A stretch of 58,136 nucleotides of DNA. Source: Chloroflexota bacterium. GTDB lineage: Bacteria > Chloroflexota > Anaerolineae > B4-G1. Below are positions 58,004 to 58,136 of the stretch, piece by piece (within the stretch, counting starts at the first letter, position 1; every line of letters starts with the position of its first letter). Location: the NCBI GenBank assembly GCA_024232355.1, contig JAAEPW010001204.1:1-58136 (forward strand). Reading direction: 5' to 3'. Both the position numbers and the translations under genes were made by a program. The notes beneath the pieces were generated by a model. It was not told the DNA's origin. It searched no databases and saw nothing but the letters and a program-made list of their open reading frames with translations.

Positions 58004-58136
58004 TTCAGTTGAATGGGATTACGATGTAGCCGCGCTTTCCATAGCGCGTAAGGCCCTGCGAGGTATGGAAACCTCGGCTACAAGCCCCTTTTTGAGCCAC
58101 AATTGGCTGACTATCCAGCAATCCCACCCAACTGAA
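58004..58136. repeat. MITE-like element with 17-bp terminal inverted repeats
   Basis: Terminal arms at 58004-58020 (TTCAGTTGAATGGGATT) and 58120-58136 pair at 15 of 17 positions. Inside lie a second inverted pair, TGTAGCCG...TTTCCAT (58025-58042) with its partner at 58065-58082, and AGCCA-CAAT-TGGCT. No ORF. Size and nesting fit a non-autonomous element; the window ends at its right edge. Confidence 0.65.

Overview
The window is a gene-dense stretch of a bacterial chromosome with moderate GC. It holds about 42 protein genes, one clear pseudogene and no rRNA or tRNA gene that I can recognise. The gene content suggests a Chloroflexota (Anaerolineae-like) organism: a MacAB-like exporter with ATPases of the MacB/LolD type, DUF362/DUF6599-type lipoproteins, a three-gene ABC-2 exporter, small proteins resembling TIGR04076, and many palindromic intergenic repeats. 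This placement is inference; there is no marker gene to prove it.

Layout. 1-433: palindromic and dispersed repeats. 434-5829 (+): a Mop-like molybdenum hydroxylase, a double zinc-ribbon protein and an ankyrin-repeat protein. 5826-9754 (-): a hypothetical protein and a GH2 beta-galactosidase. 9958-12185: mannose-6-phosphate isomerase (+) and a D-2-hydroxyacid dehydrogenase (-). 12240-18305 (-): a MacAB-like export operon (lipoprotein adaptor, giant FtsX-type permease, two ATPases, one with an AbrB-like tail). 18371-21740: a CPBP protease (-) and an ArsR-MFS pair (+), driven by back-to-back consensus promoters with inverted repeats. 21820-29885 (+): an unusual cluster with five TIGR04076-like paralogs (one frameshifted), two metallo-beta-lactamase-fold proteins, a TPR protein, a methyltransferase and an internally duplicated winged-helix-like protein, closed by a good terminator. 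29966-34523: an Old Yellow Enzyme (-), a Tat-exported DUF362 protein with a DUF6599 lipoprotein, a nucleoside phosphorylase and a YbjN-like protein.

34646-52225 (-) is a 17.6-kb chemosensory locus: CheW, CheA (no P1), CheR, CheB, three MCPs, CheW, a fourth MCP, a CheY-like receiver and a second, very large CheA. The two CheA proteins are complementary. The short one has an intact ATPase but no phosphorylatable Hpt domain; the large one has a good Hpt histidine but a ruined ATPase N-box and G2 box. Together they look like a split kinase that phosphorylates in trans. All four MCPs end in the same GYGEF tail, which fits a CheR/CheB docking pentapeptide. No flagellar, pilus, CheC, CheD or CheZ gene is visible here, so the output is unknown.

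52415-57908 (+): an actin-fold (ROK-like) protein overlapping a regulator with two MerR domains, then a flavodoxin/ferredoxin protein and a three-gene ABC-2 exporter. Two near-identical 29-bp dyads flank the gap between the MerR gene and the flavodoxin gene, one touching a TATAAT box. The window ends in two palindromic elements.
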